Shown here: positions 9,459 through 19,007 of the stretch, one piece after another | Layout: each line of letters starts with the position of its first letter | Position numbering within the stretch: position 1 is the first letter of the stretch | From: Oceanobacter sp. | GTDB taxonomy: Bacteria; Pseudomonadota; Gammaproteobacteria; Pseudomonadales; Oceanobacteraceae | Assembly (NCBI GenBank): GCA_002733645.1 | Contig: NVWL01000004.1 | Coordinates: 1 to 64,000 of the forward strand | DNA: 64,000 bases | Reading direction: 5' to 3' | Program-made: the position numbers and the translations under genes | Notes under the pieces: model-generated | Told to the model about the DNA's origin: nothing | The model's database searches: none | Seen by the model: the letters and a program-made list of their open reading frames with translations, nothing else

Positions 9459-10046
9459 ATGGCTGATCCTATTCGCCTTATCGTTGGCCTCGGTAATCCG
9501 GGCGCAGAATATGAACAAACCCGCCACAATGCGGGCGCTTGGTTGGTTGAACGTCTCGCACGCCAAGAAGGCATTTCCCTCAGCCCCGATAAAAAATTCT
9601 TTAGTTTAAGTGGTAAAGGTCGTATCGCCGGCCAAGAATGTTTTTTGCTGCTACCAACGACCTTTATGAATCGCAGTGGCCAATCTGTTGCCGCGCTTGC
9701 GAACTTCTATAAGATCAAACCGAATGAAATACTCGTCGCTCACGACGAACTTGATATGCCAGCAGGCGTCGCCAAATTTAAAATCGGTGGCGGACACGGC
9801 GGCCAAAATGGCTTGCGTGACATCATTGCTCAGCTCGGCAATCAAAAAGATTTTCATCGCCTACGCGTAGGTATTGGCCACCCTGGCGATAAGTCATTAG
9901 TCACAGGACACGTGCTTGGGCGAGCAAGTAAAGCAGAACAACAAAGTATAGATCACGTCATCGACGAGGCCATCTGTGTACTTCCAGATGCCATTTCAGG
10001 TGATTTAGCGAAAGCGATGAATCGACTTCACTCGTTTAAAGGGTAA
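9459..10046 (+). CDS. pth: Peptidyl-tRNA hydrolase
   Basis: Cleaves peptidyl-tRNAs released by premature termination, recycling tRNA. Seen: [18 protein letters not shown] with the catalytic histidine near residue 22, TTFMNRSG with the substrate-binding asparagine, the HDELD aspartate near residue 95, and [11 protein letters not shown] near residue 111. The 195 residues match the family. It lies between rplY and ychF, the conserved gammaproteobacterial order. Confidence 0.98.
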   Translation: MADPIRLIVGLGNPGAEYEQTRHNAGAWLVERLARQEGISLSPDKKFFSLSGKGRIAGQECFLLLPTTFMNRSGQSVAALANFYKIKPNEILVAHDELDMPAGVAKFKIGGGHGGQNGLRDIIAQLGNQKDFHRLRVGIGHPGDKSLVTGHVLGRASKAEQQSIDHVIDEAICVLPDAISGDLAKAMNRLHSFKG

Positions 10047-10089
10047 AATACCCGCAACTTAGATCGTATAACGAATTACAGGACATATT

Positions 10090-11181
10090 ATGGGCTTCAA
10101 ATGTGGCATCGTTGGCTTACCAAACGTCGGTAAATCCACGCTATTTAACGCACTGACTAAATCCGGCATTGCTGCTGAGAACTTCCCATTTTGTACGATT
10201 GAGCCGAACTCTGGCTTAGTCTCTATGCCTGATTCACGCTTAGACGAATTGGCTGCGATTGTTAATCCAAATCGTGTTGTACCCACCGCGATGGAATTCG
10301 TAGACATCGCGGGCTTGGTTGCTGGCGCTTCAAAAGGTGAAGGCCTTGGGAACCAGTTTTTAGCGAATATTCGTGAAACTGATGCCATCGCTCACGTTGT
10401 ACGTTGCTTCGAAGATCCTAACGTTATCCACGTTGCTAACCACGTGAACCCAGCGGAAGACATCGATGTGATCAACACTGAGTTGATTCTTGCGGATTTA
10501 GATTCCTGCGAAAAACAGCTACAGCGTGTTACTCGTACTGCGAAAGGCGGCGATAAGGATTCTATTGCTCAGAAAGCCCTGTTAGAAAAACTGATTCCTC
10601 AATTCGAAGCGGGCAAAACTGCACGCATGATTGAACTGGACGAAGACGAGCAGAAAGTTGCTCGTACTTTCCACCTGCTTACCACAAAACCGACCATGTA
10701 TATCGCCAATGTAGCTGAAGATGGTTTTGAAAATAATCCCTACTTAGATGAAGTGAATAAAATCGCCGCATCTGAAGGTGCCTCTGTTGTTGCTGTATGC
10801 AATAAAATTGAAGCTGAAGTCGCCGAACTCGACGACGAAGACAAAATGGAGTTTTTGTCAGAAATGGGGATGACCGAACCGGGCCTCGATCGAGTGATTC
10901 GTGCCGGTTATGAATTACTTGGCTTGCAAACCTACTTCACAGCAGGTGTTCAAGAAGTGCGTGCTTGGACCATCAAAGTAGGCGCTACCGCTCCGCGTGC
11001 TGCAGCGGCTATTCACACAGACTTCGAACGCGGCTTTATTCGTGCTGAAGTCATCGGCTACGACGACTTTATTCAATACAAAGGCGAAGCAGGCTCAAAA
11101 GAAGCCGGTAAGTGGCGCTTAGAAGGCAAAGAATACATCGTCAAAGACGGCGACGTTATTCACTTCCGTTTTAACGTGTAA
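10090..11181 (+). CDS. ychF: Ribosome-binding ATPase YchF (Obg family)
   Basis: Obg-type P-loop ATPase that binds the ribosome and affects redox-stress tolerance. Seen: Walker A GLPNVGKS at residues 8-15, the [20 protein letters not shown] switch region around residues 67-86, the NKIE segment replacing the GTPase NKxD (the basis for ATP preference), and a C-terminal TGS domain. The length of 363 residues is standard. It ends the block with an intrinsic terminator. Confidence 0.97.
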   Translation: MGFKCGIVGLPNVGKSTLFNALTKSGIAAENFPFCTIEPNSGLVSMPDSRLDELAAIVNPNRVVPTAMEFVDIAGLVAGASKGEGLGNQFLANIRETDAIAHVVRCFEDPNVIHVANHVNPAEDIDVINTELILADLDSCEKQLQRVTRTAKGGDKDSIAQKALLEKLIPQFEAGKTARMIELDEDEQKVARTFHLLTTKPTMYIANVAEDGFENNPYLDEVNKIAASEGASVVAVCNKIEAEVAELDDEDKMEFLSEMGMTEPGLDRVIRAGYELLGLQTYFTAGVQEVRAWTIKVGATAPRAAAAIHTDFERGFIRAEVIGYDDFIQYKGEAGSKEAGKWRLEGKEYIVKDGDVIHFRFNV

Positions 11182-11249
11182 TGCATTATGTGGGCTGAGC
11201 CAAGCATTCAGAGCTAAACACTGAAAGCTATCCCCCTTAGCCAAACAGC

Positions 11250-11273
11250 AGCCCCGCATTGCGGGGCTTTTTT
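11250..11273 (+). terminator. Intrinsic terminator after ychF
   Basis: AGCCCCGC and GCGGGGCT form an eight-pair stem with an ATT loop, followed by six T residues. Confidence 0.92.
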
Positions 11274-11445
11274 GTGACCATCATTTGAGCCACCCACATA
11301 CTTCCCCGTCGTCGCTCTCCTCTTCTTGTTATGTCTCTTTAGTGAATATTATGCCGATATCATGAACAATCCGTTTAAATTTGAGCACTCTTAATACAAC
11401 TGAGAAACAACTATTATATAAGCCTGAAGAATTCCAAGGTGTACC

Positions 11446-12666
11446 ATGATCAATATATCCCGCCTACCGCTGCCTCTCTTGCTTGCATTACTCACTGCAA
11501 TTGCACCGCTAGCGATTGATATGTACCTGCCCGCAATGGCCAACATGGCGAGTAGCTTGAACAGCGATATTCACCATGTGGAATTATCCGTCAGTACGTT
11601 TTTGTTGGGTTTTGCGCTGGGCCAAATCACAGGTGGTCCACTGTCTGACAGCTTTGGGCGCAAACCTATTATTTATTTGGGCTTAGCAATTTTTGGGGCG
11701 GCCAGCCTTAGCCTTATTTGGGTCATTAGCCTTGATGAGTTATTGATACTGCGCGTTGTTCAAGCGGTAGGTGGTGGTCTCGCGGTGGTCAATTCTACCG
11801 CCATCGTTCGAGATAACTTCGACGGCGCGAATATTGCTCGTGTACTGTCTATGATTGCCATGATTATGATGGCCGCTCCCATGATTGCGCCGATGCTTGG
11901 CTCATTAGTGTTGCATTTCAGTCAGTGGCAAACCATCTTTGCGGTGTTGGCCGCGTACAGCGCTGTGTTGATCTTACTCTTGATATGGCAACTGCCTGAA
12001 AGCCACCCTAAACACAAGCGGGTAAAACGTAAGCCTTGGGAAGGTTACGCACAGGTAATACGGCATCGCAGTGCTCGCCGTTATATTTTTATGCTGGCCA
12101 GCTCATTCAGCGGTATGTTCGTGTTTATTACTGCATCGCCCTATCTTTATCTCGAACATTTTGAGCAATCCGCGAGCATGTTCCCTTGGCTTTTTGGGGC
12201 AAACGTCGCCGTAGTTATGGTGATGAACCGCCTAAATATGACACTGCTCAAGTTCTACTCTACTACCCGCCTTTTGAGCACTGGTGTGGCTATTCAATTC
12301 TCCAGTGCCATTGCATTAGTCGTGCTGAGCTTCTTCCCTGATTACTTCACCTTAGGTATTGCTTTGCCACTTCTCATGACCTTTGTCGGTTCTCTTGGAC
12401 TAATTACTGCCAATACCATGGGCACTATCATGCAGCACTTTCGAGATGTGGCCGCCTCTGCAACAGCCTTGATGGGCGTTATCCAATTCTCAGGCGGCGC
12501 ACTGGCAGGACTCCTTTGGGGCAAGCTTCATGATGGAACCCCTATGCCAATGATGGCTGTGTGCTTACTGACGGCCTCTCTATCGGCAGTGTTTTTAATC
12601 TCCGCTTTACGCGCGGATGCAAATGCCGCCCCAATAACTGCACCACCGCAACAAACTGATTCATAA
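11446..12666 (+). CDS. Bcr/CflA-family multidrug efflux MFS transporter
   Basis: Inner-membrane proton-driven exporter of the DHA1 Bcr/CflA type. Seen: about 12 hydrophobic segments over 406 residues; the first helix carries the typical APLAIDMYLPAM, and the loop after helix 2 has the MFS signature GPLSDSFGRKP around residues 65-75. The second half is closer to a generic MFS. The start is ATG 11446 after AAGGT. A TetR gene follows after about 70 bases on the same strand, suggesting local regulation. The substrate cannot be told from sequence; chloramphenicol, bicyclomycin or sulfonamide export in relatives is family knowledge only. Confidence 0.9.
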   Translation: MINISRLPLPLLLALLTAIAPLAIDMYLPAMANMASSLNSDIHHVELSVSTFLLGFALGQITGGPLSDSFGRKPIIYLGLAIFGAASLSLIWVISLDELLILRVVQAVGGGLAVVNSTAIVRDNFDGANIARVLSMIAMIMMAAPMIAPMLGSLVLHFSQWQTIFAVLAAYSAVLILLLIWQLPESHPKHKRVKRKPWEGYAQVIRHRSARRYIFMLASSFSGMFVFITASPYLYLEHFEQSASMFPWLFGANVAVVMVMNRLNMTLLKFYSTTRLLSTGVAIQFSSAIALVVLSFFPDYFTLGIALPLLMTFVGSLGLITANTMGTIMQHFRDVAASATALMGVIQFSGGALAGLLWGKLHDGTPMPMMAVCLLTASLSAVFLISALRADANAAPITAPPQQTDS

Positions 12667-12711
12667 ATCAACCTAATATGCGCTTGAGTAAATTGCATCA
12701 CAAGCGCAGAA

Positions 12712-12721
12712 TGAACGTTCA
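12712..12721. promoter_or_regulatory. Palindromic operator candidate for the TetR regulator
   Basis: TGAACGTTCA is a perfect ten-base palindrome 17 bases before the TetR start codon. TGAAC/GTTCA half-sites are common for TetR-family repressors. The position suggests autoregulation of the TetR gene and its downstream small ORF. No matching site was seen just upstream of the MFS gene. Confidence 0.5.
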
Positions 12722-12738
12722 CTCCGGATCAAAGTAGT

Positions 12739-13302
12739 ATGGATAAACGCGAACAAATTCTTGAAGCTACCGCCAACCTCATTGCTGAGTGCGGCTTGCA
12801 GTCACCGATTTCACTTGTTGCCAAACAGGCATGTTGTGGAGCCGGAACCATCTATCGGTATTTCGATACGAAAGAAGAACTGATTGAGATGGTCTACCTC
12901 ATGCAGATGGAACGTCTGACAGAGGCTTGTTTGGCCAACTGTGACAAACAAGGAAGCGTGCGTGAACAACTGCAAAAAATTTGGAGTAATTTGTACCGCT
13001 ATCTCAATGATTCACCACGAGATGCAGCCCTACTCGATCAGTTAGGCGTGGCTCCGGACGTACGAGAAGAGTTACAGCTCAAAGCACAAGCCGGCATAGT
13101 GGAACGCATCCACTCGCTATTTGAAGAAGGCCGAGCACGTGGCGAGATTAAAGATCTGCCAAACGAAGTATTGGGCGTTTACGCCTATGGCGGTATTTCG
13201 ACACTGGTTCGAATGGCTCGCACAAAACCGGGCTTAAAAGATCAAACGATTACTGAAGAGATGGTGCTCAGCCTATGCTGGGATGCTATCGCTAATCATT
13301 AA
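12739..13302 (+). CDS. TetR/AcrR-family transcriptional regulator
   Basis: Ligand-responsive repressor. Seen: an N-terminal helix-turn-helix domain over residues 1-50, including REQILEATANLIAE and the recognition helix region GAGTIYRYFDTKEELI. The rest (to 187) is the variable ligand-binding and dimerisation domain, with a TetR_C-like helical pattern. It follows the MFS pump on the same strand and has a palindrome in its leader. It probably controls itself and possibly the pump. Confidence 0.92.
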   Translation: MDKREQILEATANLIAECGLQSPISLVAKQACCGAGTIYRYFDTKEELIEMVYLMQMERLTEACLANCDKQGSVREQLQKIWSNLYRYLNDSPRDAALLDQLGVAPDVREELQLKAQAGIVERIHSLFEEGRARGEIKDLPNEVLGVYAYGGISTLVRMARTKPGLKDQTITEEMVLSLCWDAIANH

Positions 13303-13321
13303 AGACTGACGGGAGATAAGG

Positions 13322-13489
13322 ATGGCACAATCACAAGCAGTATCAGCCAACGACCAACAGGATGTTCATGCTGAAGTCATCGCCAATGGCGCTGATGCCG
13401 CACGCACAGATTTTTATGATCTTATAGGAATGATGGCACTAGAGCGAAAGCAGCGTCGCCTGCAAGCGCAAGTGAATTCTGAAAACTAA
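13322..13489 (+). CDS. Small hypothetical protein (55 aa) downstream of TetR
   Basis: Starts 19 bases after the TetR stop with a good Shine-Dalgarno (GGGAGATAAGG). It encodes 55 residues: a polar Q/A/D-rich first half and a basic amphipathic second half (MMALERKQRRLQAQ). No signal peptide or membrane segment is seen. I do not recognise a family. The ribosome-binding site and operon position support it being translated. Confidence 0.6.
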   Translation: MAQSQAVSANDQQDVHAEVIANGADAARTDFYDLIGMMALERKQRRLQAQVNSEN

Positions 13490-13521
13490 AAACCAAGTAC
13501 CCCTTCGTAAGATAATCATCC

Positions 13522-13581
13522 ATAGAGTCGTATGTCACGACTGAAGCCCAACATGCTGGGCCAGTCAGACAGCAACTCTAT
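13522..13581. other. Nested inverted repeat between the small ORF and the MITE
   Basis: Three arms nest in order: ATAGAGT (13522-13528) with ACTCTAT (13575-13581), GACTG (13539-13543) with CAGTC (13562-13566), and GCCCA (13546-13550) with TGGGC (13557-13561). No T tract follows, so it is not a standard intrinsic terminator. It could be a structured 3' end or a processing site; function unknown. Confidence 0.5.
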
Positions 13582-13603
13582 CGGATGATAGAAATAAGCC
13601 TAG

Positions 13604-13914
13604 GGCAACTCTGAATAATGCAGTGGCGGCTGCGGCTTTCAGGAAAATGGCAGTTCAAGGCGCTACTTTGAAGGCATGGCGGGTCACGTCAAAAAGTAGC
13701 AACACAGAAATGTTGTTTTCCTGAAAGCCCCAAAGGGCGTGGCCTATAGACACTTTATATCTTTGTTGTTGATCTTATTAAGGACCCGCCATTAACCTCA
13801 ATCAACGCCTCGATCTAAAGCGTTATAGGACTCACGCGCACGACTGCATGGATGCAGGAGGTAGGGCGACGCAGGATGCCAAAGCCGAGCGCTGCTGCAT
13901 TATTCAGAGGTGCC
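13604..13914. mobile_element. Complete MITE-like element, 311 bp, CTAG target duplication
   Basis: The two ends form terminal inverted repeats: the first 20 bases (GGCAACTCTGAATAATGCAG) match the inverted right end with one mismatch. Both sides carry CTAG (13600-13603 and 13915-13918), consistent with a four-base target duplication. There is no transposase. Its left 102 bases match the inverted element at the window start. CTAG duplication and GG-type ends resemble IS5-group transposition, so mobilisation in trans by such an IS is an inference. It lies between convergent genes. Confidence 0.8.
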
Positions 13915-13985
13915 CTAGGTCACTACCAGTACGTGGTGTTTCCTAGACTTAATAAGTTACAGCACCTCTGTATAACAAATAAGCC

Positions 13986-14588
13986 CTAATGAAATACTTC
14001 AGCTTCGCCGGTATCGCTAGCGGCAAACGTATTAGGCAGTGCGCTATTACGGTTTAGAATAATCACACTGTGATCAGGCACGATACTTAAGCCATCCTTC
14101 TCAATATCTTCTAAGAGAACGCAGGTAAGGTCTATAGAATCCATCCCCACCACAATCGCCATTGGATAACCGTACAAGGAATTCACGGCGACAAGATCAC
14201 CTACCTCGACTTCATCCCGCACAGTGTTGATGTCTTCAGCAACTAGCTCATCCGTCGGCCAAGGCGTTTGAAAGCGCGCCAATGCGACCAGTTGGACAAT
14301 GCCTTGAACTATGCCGTCATTGATATCTAATACGATGCCTTCGTCATCTGACGGATCATCGTTGGAAATTCGTTCGAGTAAGTTAAGAAAAAGGTCGGAG
14401 TCGTCATCAGACCACTTAAGATCAACATCTTGGCGACCAGATCGCCGCGAGCAAAAACTGACTTCGGTAGGCAGTAAGGTTGCTGGCTCACTACCATCGG
14501 AAGGCATGAGTAAACTAACCGCATCTTGCCCTGAGTGATCATTGTTATTCTGAATGCGCCAATAGAGCGCTTGCATCTCTGCATTCAT
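13986..14588 (-). CDS. Acidic hypothetical protein (200 aa)
   Basis: Unrecognised. The product is strongly acidic (for example DDDSDLFLNLLERISNDD near residues 61-78), with no signal peptide or membrane helix. The C-terminal half (around residues 120-185) looks like a small beta domain: VEVGDLVAVNSLYGYPMAIVVG and SIVPDHSVIILNR. A good ribosome-binding site (AAGGAGC) precedes the ATG at 14588. It is alone on its strand between the MITE and a divergent lipoprotein gene. Confidence 0.75.
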   Translation of the reverse strand: MNAEMQALYWRIQNNNDHSGQDAVSLLMPSDGSEPATLLPTEVSFCSRRSGRQDVDLKWSDDDSDLFLNLLERISNDDPSDDEGIVLDINDGIVQGIVQLVALARFQTPWPTDELVAEDINTVRDEVEVGDLVAVNSLYGYPMAIVVGMDSIDLTCVLLEDIEKDGLSIVPDHSVIILNRNSALPNTFAASDTGEAEVFH

Positions 14589-14798
14589 AAGGTTTGCTCC
14601 TTATTTCACCGGAATAATTGGTACCACTTTCATTATTGGCTGTCCGAACCGACCACCCTCTTTTTAATCACTATGTATCTTATATAGCAACGCAACCGGA
14701 CATAAACAAGCCCTGTAAATTGTAAACGCGGATCAATTCACACAGAAAAGGGTCAAAGCGGTCATAACTCTCAACACCGATGTCACCTCATGGCCTCT

Positions 14799-14826
14799 CT
14801 GACACTGACTTAGAGCGTGTTACCAT
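14799..14826 (+). promoter_or_regulatory. Promoter candidate for the lipoprotein gene
   Basis: CTGACA at 14799-14804 (five of six to the -35 consensus), a 16-base spacer, then TACCAT at 14821-14826 (four of six). The ATG at 14854 follows about 27 bases downstream. Confidence 0.35.
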
Positions 14827-14853
14827 GCGGGCAGCACTTACCGGAGAAATAGA

Positions 14854-15795
14854 ATGCGTCGTACCACCCTGCTACTTGCCATGACAACAGGCCTCATACT
14901 CAGCGGCTGTGCCTCAGCACCAAAAGGCCTCGACAACATCCGCGATCAAGCTAGCCGTGAAGCGGTGAGTACATCACGCTCAGGGACCACGCTCATCACA
15001 GAAGCTGAGAGCCTTAGTCGCGATGCTCAAGCGCAAGAAACCTACCGCTTTGCGCCCGTCCTGACTAAAGAAGCGGCCAGTTCGCTAAAAGAGGCTCGTA
15101 TGCTTCAAAATAAAGGCCGTGCAGACGATCAAGTGCGCGTCAAAGCACTTGCAGCATCAGCAACCTACCAACGCGCGCTAGAACATACTCTGATGGCCCG
15201 CGATACACTCGCACCATCATTGGCACACATGGAAGTACTCAATAGAATCAACAGCCGCACTTACTACCCTTCTGATGTTGCCCATGTTGAGAGTAAGTTC
15301 GCCAACATCATCGCCACCCTAGAAACCACCGCAGCACCAGCCAGTACAGCACAAAGCCAGCGTGAACTACTGCTGGACATGCACGCGGTTGAGGTCAGTA
15401 CCATTGGCTTTTTACAGCTGCAAAAAGTACGTAATCAGATGAAAAATCTGAAGGATGCCAATGCTGCCACGCTGATTCCTCGAAGCTACAAAACCGCCGC
15501 CAAAACCCTTGCGTCGGCAGAAGATTTAGTTCAGAAAACACCCCGAGCAGAGGCCGAAATTGCCAGCCTGCGCGAGCAAGCTGAAGTCTCCGCGGCTCAC
15601 GCGCAAGTCATCTTATCTATGGTCAACGAGACCCTAGATGCCAACAGTGACAACGCGGAAGCACTCGTATTGCGAACCGAACGTTGGCTTTACAACATCG
15701 CCGGGGCTCTCAAGTACCCCGACATCCGTCATTTACCGATGGATGAGCAGTCACGCCAGCTTGCTGATGGCATTGAAGAATTGCTGCAACGCTAG
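14854..15795 (+). CDS. Coiled-coil envelope lipoprotein (DUF4398-like), unknown function
   Basis: Predicted outer-membrane lipoprotein: the signal peptide [19 protein letters not shown] ends in the lipobox LSGC, with Cys at residue 19. The mature part (to 313) is almost entirely alanine-, glutamate- and arginine-rich helix, as in DUF4398-type lipoproteins thought to span or brace the envelope. It precedes miaB by about 80 bases on the same strand. The DUF assignment is from the general pattern, not a search. Confidence 0.75.
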   Translation: MRRTTLLLAMTTGLILSGCASAPKGLDNIRDQASREAVSTSRSGTTLITEAESLSRDAQAQETYRFAPVLTKEAASSLKEARMLQNKGRADDQVRVKALAASATYQRALEHTLMARDTLAPSLAHMEVLNRINSRTYYPSDVAHVESKFANIIATLETTAAPASTAQSQRELLLDMHAVEVSTIGFLQLQKVRNQMKNLKDANAATLIPRSYKTAAKTLASAEDLVQKTPRAEAEIASLREQAEVSAAHAQVILSMVNETLDANSDNAEALVLRTERWLYNIAGALKYPDIRHLPMDEQSRQLADGIEELLQR

Positions 15796-15874
15796 CGAAG
15801 ACCCGCATAGGCGCAGTATACTAAGCGCCTTTCAAAGCCAGAATGACAGACAAACCGAGGCCAGTAGCAACGAC

Positions 15875-17224
15875 ATGACCGATCAGGTGAAGAAGCTCTA
15901 TATCAAAACCCACGGATGCCAGATGAATGAATATGATTCATCACGCATGGCAGACATGTTGGGCGAAAGTCACCAGATGGTTGTGACCCAAAACCCAGAA
16001 GAAGCCGACGTGATCCTTCTGAACACCTGCTCGATTCGTGAAAAGGCGCAAGAAAAAGTCTTTCACGAACTTGGCCGCTGGAAAAACCTCAAAAGTAGCA
16101 ACCCTAACCTAAAGATCGGCGTGGGTGGCTGTGTAGCATCGCAAGAAGGCGACGCTATTATGAAACGCGCGCCCTTCGTCGACATGGTATTTGGCCCGCA
16201 AACGCTACACCGCCTACCCGACATGGTGAACAAGGCAGCCAACTCCATTCAGGTGGTGGATGTTACTTTCCCTGAAATTGAAAAGTTTGATCACCTTCCT
16301 GCACCAAAATCAGAAGGTTCATCCGCGTTTGTCTCCATCATGGAAGGCTGCTCTAAATACTGTACTTTCTGTGTGGTGCCATATACTCGCGGCGAAGAAG
16401 TCAGCCGCCCTCTGGCTGGCGTACTGAAAGAAGTCGAAACACTTGCTCAGCAAGGTGTTCGTGAAGTGAACTTGCTTGGCCAAAACGTCAACTCTTACAT
16501 GGGTGACACAGGCGACGGCGATCACGCGGATCTGGCCGAGCTAATCACCCAAGTTGCTGAGATTGATGGCATTGACCGTATTCGTTTCACAACCTCTCAT
16601 CCGGTTGAATTTAGCGATAGCCTGATTGATGTGTATGCCGAAGTACCTGAACTGGTCAGTCATATTCACCTACCTGTTCAGAGCGGCTCAAACCGTATTT
16701 TAGCGGCAATGAAACGCGGTCACGAGATCGATTTATACATTGATAAAATTCAACGATTGCAGAAGTTGCGCCCTGATATTTCGATCTCGTCTGATTTTAT
16801 TATTGGTTTCCCTGGCGAAACAGAAGAAGACTTCCTTGATACCATGAAGTTAATTGAAACCATTGGTTTCGATACCTCCTTCAGCTTTATTTATAGTTCA
16901 CGCCCTGGCACACCGGCAGCGCAATTAGATGACGACACGCCAGAAGACCTGAAGAAAAAACGACTGAAGATTCTGCAAGATCGTATTGTACAAAACGCCC
17001 AGCAAATCAGTCGCCGCATGGTTGATCGTGAAGAAATTATTCTGGTTACTGGCGTCTCGAAAAAAGACCCCGGCGAACTCGCAGGCCGCACCGAAAACAA
17101 CCGTGTAGTCAACTTTAAATGCGACGACCACTCGATGATCGGCAAGTTTCTCCGCGTTAAAATTGTAGATGCCTACTCAAACAGCTTACGCGGTGTTGCT
17201 TTAGACACTTCACAAGCTTATTAA
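15875..17224 (+). CDS. miaB: tRNA-2-methylthio-N6-dimethylallyladenosine synthase
   Basis: Radical-SAM methylthiotransferase that adds a 2-methylthio group to i6A37 of tRNAs reading UNN codons. Seen: the three N-terminal auxiliary-cluster cysteines ([10 protein letters not shown] near residue 14, NTCSIREKA near 50, GGCVASQEG near 84), the radical-SAM CxxxCxxC in CSKYCTFC around residues 157-164, and a C-terminal TRAM domain. I start at ATG 15875 (449 residues), because the upstream open frame lies inside the lipoprotein gene. miaB-ybeZ-ybeY-corC-lnt is the standard order. Confidence 0.97.
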   Translation: MTDQVKKLYIKTHGCQMNEYDSSRMADMLGESHQMVVTQNPEEADVILLNTCSIREKAQEKVFHELGRWKNLKSSNPNLKIGVGGCVASQEGDAIMKRAPFVDMVFGPQTLHRLPDMVNKAANSIQVVDVTFPEIEKFDHLPAPKSEGSSAFVSIMEGCSKYCTFCVVPYTRGEEVSRPLAGVLKEVETLAQQGVREVNLLGQNVNSYMGDTGDGDHADLAELITQVAEIDGIDRIRFTTSHPVEFSDSLIDVYAEVPELVSHIHLPVQSGSNRILAAMKRGHEIDLYIDKIQRLQKLRPDISISSDFIIGFPGETEEDFLDTMKLIETIGFDTSFSFIYSSRPGTPAAQLDDDTPEDLKKKRLKILQDRIVQNAQQISRRMVDREEIILVTGVSKKDPGELAGRTENNRVVNFKCDDHSMIGKFLRVKIVDAYSNSLRGVALDTSQAY

Positions 17225-17270
17225 TAATTAAGTACCACAATCCGCCCTTAAGGCAACATCCGAGGTCACA

Positions 17271-18389
17271 TTGACGGACGAACAACAGCAAGATAACAGT
17301 ACGCCAGAAGAAAGCGGCAAGCAGCATGCGCTCAATTTCGCACTAGAGCCTGACGATGCATCGCGCTTGGCTAACCTCTGTGGAAATCTGGACAGCCATA
17401 CCCAGCAAATTGCTAACCATTACGACATTGAGATATTCAACCGCGGCAATCGCTTTCAACTTGAAGGCAGCGTCAAGAAAACTAAACGCGCCGCTGAATT
17501 GATTCAACGCCTGTATCGCGAGACCGGAAATGGCACAGAAATCAGCCCGGATTTAATCCATCTCTTTTTGCAAGAAGACAGCAGTCGCCCATCACAGCGT
17601 GGGAAACGTGACTACAGCGCAAACAATGGCATCATCAAAACGCCACTGGCTGTTATTAAACCTCGTGGTGACAACCAGCTCGACTACCTTGATCAAGTCC
17701 GTAAATACGACATCAGCTTTGGTATTGGGCCAGCCGGTACAGGAAAAACCTACCTAGCGGTGGCAGCCGCCGTTGAAGCGCTAATGCGCGATGACGTCAA
17801 ACGTATTTTATTGGTTCGCCCTGCCGTCGAAGCCGGAGAGAAACTCGGCTTTTTACCCGGTGATTTAGCTCAAAAAATTGATCCGTACCTGCGTCCACTT
17901 TACGATGCACTCTATGAGATGCTGGGTTTCGAATCCGTCACCAAGATGATTGAACGTAACCAAATCGAGATTGCGCCACTGGCCTACATGCGTGGTCGTA
18001 CCCTGAGCCACTCATTTGTTATCTTGGATGAGAGCCAGAACACCACCAAAGAACAAATGAAAATGTTCCTGACCCGTGTTGGCTTTGGTTCTAAAGCCGT
18101 CATTACTGGTGACATCACTCAGGTCGATTTACCGCGCGGCGTATATTCAGGTTTAAAACATGGCCTTGAAGTACTCGAAGGTGTTGAAGGCATCGGCATG
18201 ACTAAGTTCAGCAATCGCGATGTTGTTCGCCACCCGCTAGTTCAGCGTATTGTTACCGCTTACGACTTATTTGAAGAAAAAGCCGAGCAAGAAGAAGCCC
18301 GTCGCAAGGCTGAGTTCATTGCCGCTAAACAAAACGCAGACAGCGGTTCAGACAACCGTTCAGAAAATAAGGCGGACAAAAGCGAATGA
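17271..18389 (+). CDS. ybeZ: PhoH-like protein YbeZ
   Basis: PhoH-family P-loop ATPase associated with ribosomal RNA processing and with the endoribonuclease YbeY. Seen: an N-terminal KH-like segment, Walker A GPAGTGKT around residues 158-165, and Walker B ILDESQN near residue 254. The start appears to be TTG at 17271, ten bases after GAGGT. The 372 residues include a charged tail not found in all homologues. It overlaps ybeY by four bases. Confidence 0.93.
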   Translation: MTDEQQQDNSTPEESGKQHALNFALEPDDASRLANLCGNLDSHTQQIANHYDIEIFNRGNRFQLEGSVKKTKRAAELIQRLYRETGNGTEISPDLIHLFLQEDSSRPSQRGKRDYSANNGIIKTPLAVIKPRGDNQLDYLDQVRKYDISFGIGPAGTGKTYLAVAAAVEALMRDDVKRILLVRPAVEAGEKLGFLPGDLAQKIDPYLRPLYDALYEMLGFESVTKMIERNQIEIAPLAYMRGRTLSHSFVILDESQNTTKEQMKMFLTRVGFGSKAVITGDITQVDLPRGVYSGLKHGLEVLEGVEGIGMTKFSNRDVVRHPLVQRIVTAYDLFEEKAEQEEARRKAEFIAAKQNADSGSDNRSENKADKSE

Positions 18390-18901
18390 ACCTGCTTCTG
18401 GACGTTCAGCTTGGCGACGACCTATTCACGGACGATACTGACGAAAAACCCAACCCAGCAAAGCGATTGTTACCTACCGATGAGCAATTACAACGCTGGG
18501 CGGAAGCCGCGCTCGAATCGCGCACAACCTTTGAAGAACCCGAGCTGACCATTCGCTTAGTGTCTGAAGAAGAAAGCCAAACGCTAAATCATGAGTACCG
18601 CGGCAAAGAAAAACCCACTAATGTACTCTCCTTTCCGTTTGACGCCCCACCCGAAGTACCCATCGAATTACTCGGTGATTTGATCATCTGTATCGCCGTT
18701 GTTGAGCGCGAAGCCGATGAGCAAAATAAGTCCACAGAAGCCCACTGGGCGCATATGGTTGTTCATGGCTGCTTGCATTTACTGGGGTACGACCATATAA
18801 AGGACGGCGAAGCCGAAGAAATGGAAGCGATAGAGCGCACTATTTTGGCTTCCCTTGACTATTCAGACCCGTATCTAGAGCCTATGCCCGATACAAACTG
18901 A
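18386..18901 (+). CDS. ybeY: Endoribonuclease YbeY (rRNA maturation)
   Basis: Zinc-dependent single-strand endoribonuclease needed for 16S rRNA 3'-end maturation and late 70S quality control. Seen: the H3 metal motif [11 protein letters not shown] around residues 131-141 and the upstream conserved [15 protein letters not shown]. The 171 residues include an N-terminal extension of about 15 acidic residues. It is coupled to ybeZ. Confidence 0.96.
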   Translation: MNLLLDVQLGDDLFTDDTDEKPNPAKRLLPTDEQLQRWAEAALESRTTFEEPELTIRLVSEEESQTLNHEYRGKEKPTNVLSFPFDAPPEVPIELLGDLIICIAVVEREADEQNKSTEAHWAHMVVHGCLHLLGYDHIKDGEAEEMEAIERTILASLDYSDPYLEPMPDTN

Positions 18902-19007
18902 GAATCTGCTTTAATTAACTAGGCAGTATCATTGAGACATTAATACTCTCAAAATTATCAATAACAGGCCCTGTTTAAGCAGTATGAGCAGGCCAGAATG
19001 AGGCACC

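Noticed and set aside
13604-13914. Degenerate insertion sequence with transposase remnant
   Set aside because: No reading frame resembling a transposase in either strand over 311 bases; the structure fits a non-autonomous element.
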